DNA from: an uncultured Verrucomicrobiota bacterium
GTDB lineage: Bacteria; Verrucomicrobiota; Kiritimatiellia; RFP12; UBA1067
Length of the DNA: 25,037 bases
Direction of reading: 5' to 3'
Assembly (NCBI GenBank): GCA_945483525.1
Contig: CALYRV010000014.1
Location: 1 to 25,037 of the forward strand
In this document: piece by piece, positions 21,664-25,037 of the stretch
How positions within the stretch are numbered: the stretch's first letter is position 1
Layout: every line of letters starts with the position of its first letter
Program-made: the position numbers and the translations under genes
Notes under the pieces: generated by a model
Databases searched by the model: none
Told to the model about the DNA's origin: nothing
The model's input: only the letters and a program-made list of their open reading frames with translations

Positions 21664-23552
21664 AGCTTACGATTCTGCGATTGCTTGGGCTTGGATTCGG
21701 AGGGTTGCTGCTATCCTTGATCTTTACTCCAATCGTCCGCGGAGTCAATCGCAGACTTGGAATGGTTGATAAGCCAGATGCGCGTCGCATCAATAAGATT
21801 CCCATTCCCCGCGGAGGCGGCGTGGCGATTTATCTGTCCGTTGTTATCGCCTATTCGTTGTTCCTCAGATTGTATGGCGATTCGTTGATGACTCCGGACA
21901 GAGTGTCTGGCTTTCTACCGTTAGTTGTCCTTGGTTCGGCAATTGTTGCGCTCGGTTATGCGGATGACAAATGGTCTCTCTCGCCGAAGTTAAAATTGCT
22001 CGGACAGGCAGCAGTGGCCTTTGGCGCTTGGGCCTGGGCGGGGGTCGGTTTCACCCATGTGTTTCCGTCGGTTCCTCCATGGCTAGACTGCGTCATGACG
22101 ATGTTCTGGTTCCTCGGTGCGATCAACGCCTTCAATCTGATCGACGGTCTTGATGGTCTTGCAACTGGTCTCGCGATGATTGCCACCATCGGCATGGCGG
22201 GCGTCCTAGTGTTCACTGGCTCGACTGGTATGACCTATTTTCACGCGGTTTTCTTTGGCGCGCTGTTGGGATTTCTTCGTTACAACTATAACCCAGCATC
22301 GGTCTTTCTCGGCGACTCTGGGTCGATGTTTATCGGCTTTGTCCTTGCGATCTTGCCGCTTCATTTCAATACGCCAGGATCATTCTTTGTTTCTCTTGGC
22401 GTGCCACTACTCGCAATGGGGGTTCCGATCTTTGATACCGCGCTTGCCATTCTGAGGCGCTCAATCCGCCATCTGCTGGTCAGACGAGGAAGTGCCTCTG
22501 TCGGTAACGACAAGGTGATGACCGCCGATACGGATCATCTTCACCATCGGATTCTCCGTGCCGTCGGTCTTAACCAGCGCAAGGCTGCTTGGGTCCTTTA
22601 CGGCATTGCGTTCTTCATGGTGTTGATTTCGCTCGGCAACATCGTTTTCACCGCTCAGCGCGCCGGATTGTGGCTTTTCGGTCTTACTATCGCCGTTGTT
22701 ATCGTTTCTCGTAATTTTGCCAGGGTCGAGCTTTACGATGCCGCATTTCTTCTTGGGGACATTGCGCACGATCGCGACATTCGCCAGCGCAGAAAATATC
22801 TGCGCTTGGCGGTGCCGATCTTCATTGTGTCAGACCTGCTGGTGATGGTGCTTTCTTACTTCGTTATCGCATGGATTGTCAAGAAGCCGATAGCGGTTGT
22901 TGACTTCATGCTTGCGATACCGATAATGGTGTTCTCCACGTTCGTTTCATTGGTTTTTTTCCGTGCTTACGTCACCATCTGGTCAAGAGCAGTGATTTCA
23001 AATTATTGCCGACTCTTTATAGCGGCAGCCTTTGGCGCTATCATCGGCACCCTTGGCGTGTATTTTGCGCCTGGCTTGTCCATCTACAAGCTTCGCGTGT
23101 CGTTCCCGCTGTTCGTGCTGATTCCGTTCTGTGGCTTCGCCGCGATCCGATTCTTCCGTCCCTTGATTCGTGATGTCCTTTATGCGCTAGACAGCAACCG
23201 ATTGATGCAGCGAAAAGACGTCTCGCGAATCCTGGTTTATGGGGCGGGATTACGCTATTCGGCTTTCAGGCGCGAGTTGGTTCGTCACACCACATCCGGC
23301 AATCGTCGTATTATCGTCGGAATTCTAGATGACGATCCTCTGTTGCACGGACAGTATATTGGTGGCATCCAGGTTAAAGGCACGATCAATGATGCGTCGA
23401 AGGTGATACGTGATCTTAATGTCGATACAGTTGTGATTGCTTGTGATTTCGACCAGCGCTGGATGAAGATCGTAATGGAGTTGTTGCGTCCCACTGGCGT
23501 GAAGGTAACGGTTTTCGGATTCTCAGAAGAGGAGATCAAATGGCTAAAGTAA
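21660..23552 (+). CDS. WecA/MraY-type polyprenyl-phosphate sugar-1-phosphate transferase fused to a FlaA1-type NAD-binding domain
   Basis: The N-terminal part (1-350) is a transferase that moves a HexNAc-1-phosphate from UDP-sugar to undecaprenyl phosphate. It has about ten membrane helices and all catalytic blocks: D102-D103 (ADDKWS), NAFNLIDGLDGLATG (156-170), D219 (FLGDSGS) and the histidine motif HLHH (293-296). The C-terminal part (380-630) has four membrane helices, then a Rossmann-like domain (ILVYGAGLRYSAF at 524-536, GILDDDPLLHGQYIGG) like the first half of FlaA1/CapD-type dehydratases. The catalytic dehydratase half is missing. Such a fusion could give lipid-linked sugar priming a nucleotide-sensing module. 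The gene overlaps epsI by four and the malic enzyme by 13 bases. Confidence 0.88.
   Translation: MKLTILRLLGLGFGGLLLSLIFTPIVRGVNRRLGMVDKPDARRINKIPIPRGGGVAIYLSVVIAYSLFLRLYGDSLMTPDRVSGFLPLVVLGSAIVALGYADDKWSLSPKLKLLGQAAVAFGAWAWAGVGFTHVFPSVPPWLDCVMTMFWFLGAINAFNLIDGLDGLATGLAMIATIGMAGVLVFTGSTGMTYFHAVFFGALLGFLRYNYNPASVFLGDSGSMFIGFVLAILPLHFNTPGSFFVSLGVPLLAMGVPIFDTALAILRRSIRHLLVRRGSASVGNDKVMTADTDHLHHRILRAVGLNQRKAAWVLYGIAFFMVLISLGNIVFTAQRAGLWLFGLTIAVVIVSRNFARVELYDAAFLLGDIAHDRDIRQRRKYLRLAVPIFIVSDLLVMVLSYFVIAWIVKKPIAVVDFMLAIPIMVFSTFVSLVFFRAYVTIWSRAVISNYCRLFIAAAFGAIIGTLGVYFAPGLSIYKLRVSFPLFVLIPFCGFAAIRFFRPLIRDVLYALDSNRLMQRKDVSRILVYGAGLRYSAFRRELVRHTTSGNRRIIVGILDDDPLLHGQYIGGIQVKGTINDASKVIRDLNVDTVVIACDFDQRWMKIVMELLRPTGVKVTVFGFSEEEIKWLK
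23530..23534 (+). promoter_or_regulatory. Ribosome binding site of the malic enzyme gene
   Basis: AGGAG, within GAAGAGGAG, lies five bases before ATG 23540, inside the end of the transferase gene. It confirms the 13-base overlap start. Confidence 0.6.
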
Positions 23553-24751
23553 ATGTTGAGAAGGTGTTGAAGTATCATCGCGGCGGAAAGGTCCGTATGA
23601 TCGCGAGCAAGCCACTGAAGGGCAAGGCGGATCTCGCAGTGGCCTACACGCCCGGAGTCGCAGCGGCTGTGAAGGCTATCGCCGCAAGGCCGGAAACGGT
23701 GTTTGATTATACCGCCAAGGCAAATATGGTAGCGGTTGTAACGGACGGGACTGCGATTCTCGGCCTTGGCGACCTCGGTCCAGATGCGTCCCTTCCGGTT
23801 ATGGAAGGCAAGTGCGTGCTTTTCAAGGAATTTGCTGGTGTCGATGCATTCCCGATTGCGCTGGACAACTGCCGTCGTGGCGGCAAGAGCTCTGGTAAGA
23901 CCGACCCTAAGCGCGTCATTGCTGCTGTCAAGGCGATCGCTCCAATGTTCGGTGGCATTAATCTCGAAGACATCGCCTCGCCGGCGTGCTTTGAAATTGA
24001 GGATACGCTAAAAAAGGAACTCGACATTCCGGTGTTTCATGACGATCAGTGGGGAACGGCTGTGATCGCAACTGCCGGGGTGATGAATTTTGCGGCGCTT
24101 AAGGGTAAGAGAATGAGGGACCTTAAGATCGTGATGAACGGTGCAGGCGCCGCTGGTACGCGTATTGCCGATATGCTCAAGTCAGCTGGAGCCAATGACA
24201 TTGTGATGTTTGACATCAAGGGCGTCCTGCATTCCGGTCGGACGGATCTGTCTAAGGAACAATCGAAACATCTGCGCAGGGTTTCGCCGAAGCTCACTCG
24301 CCGTGAGGCCATGACGGGGGCAGATGTCTTTATTGGGGTGTCCGCCGCGAATGTGATCGGTCCTGAAGACATACTGGCGATGGGCGAATTTCCGGCGATA
24401 TTCGCGATGGCAAATCCCGATCCGGAGATTCGTCCGGAAGTGGTCAGAAAGACCTTCGGTAAAAAGCCGTATGTGATGGTCACCGGACGCAGCGATTATC
24501 CCAATCAGATCAACAACGTGCTCTGTTTTCCCTATCTCTTCCGCGGCGCTCTTGATGTTCGAGCCAGGGAGATCAACACCGCGATGAAGGTCGCTGCGGC
24601 TGAGGCGATCGCCTCGATTGCACGTAATGACAAGTCCTTCGGCGTGAATTACATCATTCCCAGCCCATTTGATCCGAAACTGAGGAAGATCGTTCCGAAG
24701 GCCGTAGCCAAGGCTGCGATCGCAACCGGTGTCGCACGCATCAAGAAGTGA
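23540..24751 (+). CDS. NAD(P)-dependent malic enzyme (short bacterial type)
   Basis: It decarboxylates malate to pyruvate with reduction of NAD(P). The 403-residue length fits the short single-function type, without the phosphotransacetylase-like tail of MaeB. Catalytic residues are in place: Y36 (YTPGV), K91 (MEGK), E143-D144 (NLEDIASP) and D168-D169 (FHDDQWGTA). The dinucleotide-binding loop is GAGAAG at 201-206, followed by D225, and MANPDPEIRP lies near residue 294. I cannot decide NAD from NADP. It is a metabolic gene at the end of an envelope-gene run, and its relation to those genes is probably only positional. Its stop overlaps the next possible start as TGATG. Confidence 0.95.
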   Translation: MAKVNVEKVLKYHRGGKVRMIASKPLKGKADLAVAYTPGVAAAVKAIAARPETVFDYTAKANMVAVVTDGTAILGLGDLGPDASLPVMEGKCVLFKEFAGVDAFPIALDNCRRGGKSSGKTDPKRVIAAVKAIAPMFGGINLEDIASPACFEIEDTLKKELDIPVFHDDQWGTAVIATAGVMNFAALKGKRMRDLKIVMNGAGAAGTRIADMLKSAGANDIVMFDIKGVLHSGRTDLSKEQSKHLRRVSPKLTRREAMTGADVFIGVSAANVIGPEDILAMGEFPAIFAMANPDPEIRPEVVRKTFGKKPYVMVTGRSDYPNQINNVLCFPYLFRGALDVRAREINTAMKVAAAEAIASIARNDKSFGVNYIIPSPFDPKLRKIVPKAVAKAAIATGVARIKK

Positions 24752-24792
24752 TGTCCCATTTCGATCAACACCATAACCTCAAACCTAAGACT

Positions 24793-25037
24793 ATGAGCTA
24801 TCAATTCAAATATTTCCGCGCTGGTCGCATGGATCAGATCGATCTTACCTGTGGTGCCGATATCGCTGCGCTTGCCGAAGCCGACCGCAAGGAGTGGACC
24901 GCCATCTCCATGCCAGTCAAAGGCGTTCGTTTCGATTCCCGCATGCTGGAGCTGATGGATACTGATCATGACGGGCGCATCCGCACGCCTGAAGTTCTCG
25001 CCGCCATTGAGTTTCTCAAGTCGAAGAACGTCGATCT
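24793..25037 (+). CDS. N-terminal part of an EF-hand-containing protein (3' end outside window)
   Basis: The frame is open to the window end and gives 81 residues from ATG 24793 (MSYQFKYFRAGRMDQIDL). A complete calcium-binding EF-hand loop is visible at residues 56-67, DTDHDGRIRTPE, with Asp at 1, 3 and 5, Gly at 6, Ile at 8 and Glu at 12. No signal peptide is present. An in-frame ATG at 24751 overlapping the malic enzyme stop would add 14 residues (MSHFDQHHNLKPKT) that look like translated spacer, so I prefer 24793, but neither has a good ribosome binding site. I recall similar proteins of unknown function in PVC genomes but cannot name the family. Confidence 0.6.
   Translation, partial: MSYQFKYFRAGRMDQIDLTCGADIAALAEADRKEWTAISMPVKGVRFDSRMLELMDTDHDGRIRTPEVLAAIEFLKSKNVD

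Noticed and set aside
1..25037. CRISPR arrays, transposases, integrases, tRNA or rRNA genes
   Set aside because: No regularly spaced repeats, no transposase or recombinase motifs, and no cloverleaf or rRNA sequence were seen on either strand.

Overview
The window holds 22 genes, all on the + strand and packed with 1-13 base overlaps or very short gaps. There are no rRNA or tRNA genes, no CRISPR array and no insertion sequence that I can see. Gene content suggests a Gram-negative bacterium of the PVC superphylum, most likely Kiritimatiellota/Verrucomicrobiota or Lentisphaerota-like. The clues are a V-type rather than F-type ATPase, an exosortase with an EpsI partner, a GldA/GldFG/DUF4340 ABC cluster, a SecA with an insertion in its crosslinking domain, and a predicted lipoprotein. 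This taxonomic placement is inference.

Layout. (1) 1-342 is the 3' end of an unrecognised gene. (2) 358-5329 is a five-gene operon behind a strong extended -10 promoter: V-ATPase subunits D, I and K, then a polytopic membrane protein, then a tandem double acyl-carrier-like protein. Subunit K carries the ligand set expected of a Na+-binding rotor. (3) 5432-7563 encodes a NifU-type Fe-S scaffold and a DUF1846 protein, with their own promoter. (4) 7564-7782 is the longest non-coding gap (219 bases). It contains a long-range inverted repeat, a short direct repeat and the secA promoter. (5) From 7783 to the window end, 15 genes run almost without a gap: secA, ispD, a metallophosphoesterase, a secreted serpin-like protein, rmlA/rfbA, a cysteine desulfurase, an HMA-like lipoprotein, an ABC ATPase, a GldF-GldG fusion, a DUF4340 protein, an exosortase, an EpsI-like protein, a WecA/MraY-type transferase fused to a FlaA1-type NAD-binding domain, a short malic enzyme, and the start of an EF-hand protein.

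How the genes may work together. SecA, the Gld-like ABC module, the exosortase/EpsI pair, the polyprenyl-phosphate sugar-1-phosphate transferase and the dTDP-glucose synthase together point to cell-envelope assembly: protein export, C-terminal sorting and surface polysaccharide. NifU and the cysteine desulfurase would jointly build Fe-S clusters although they lie about 9 kb apart.

Most interesting points: promoters placed so close to atpD and secA that both mRNAs should be leaderless; a divergent secreted serpin with a non-inhibitory-looking hinge; the Gld-like ABC/DUF4340 module directly joined to an exosortase locus; a WecA-FlaA1 fusion; a two-domain ACP in a V-ATPase operon; and a 15-bp stem closing an 82-nt loop upstream of secA.
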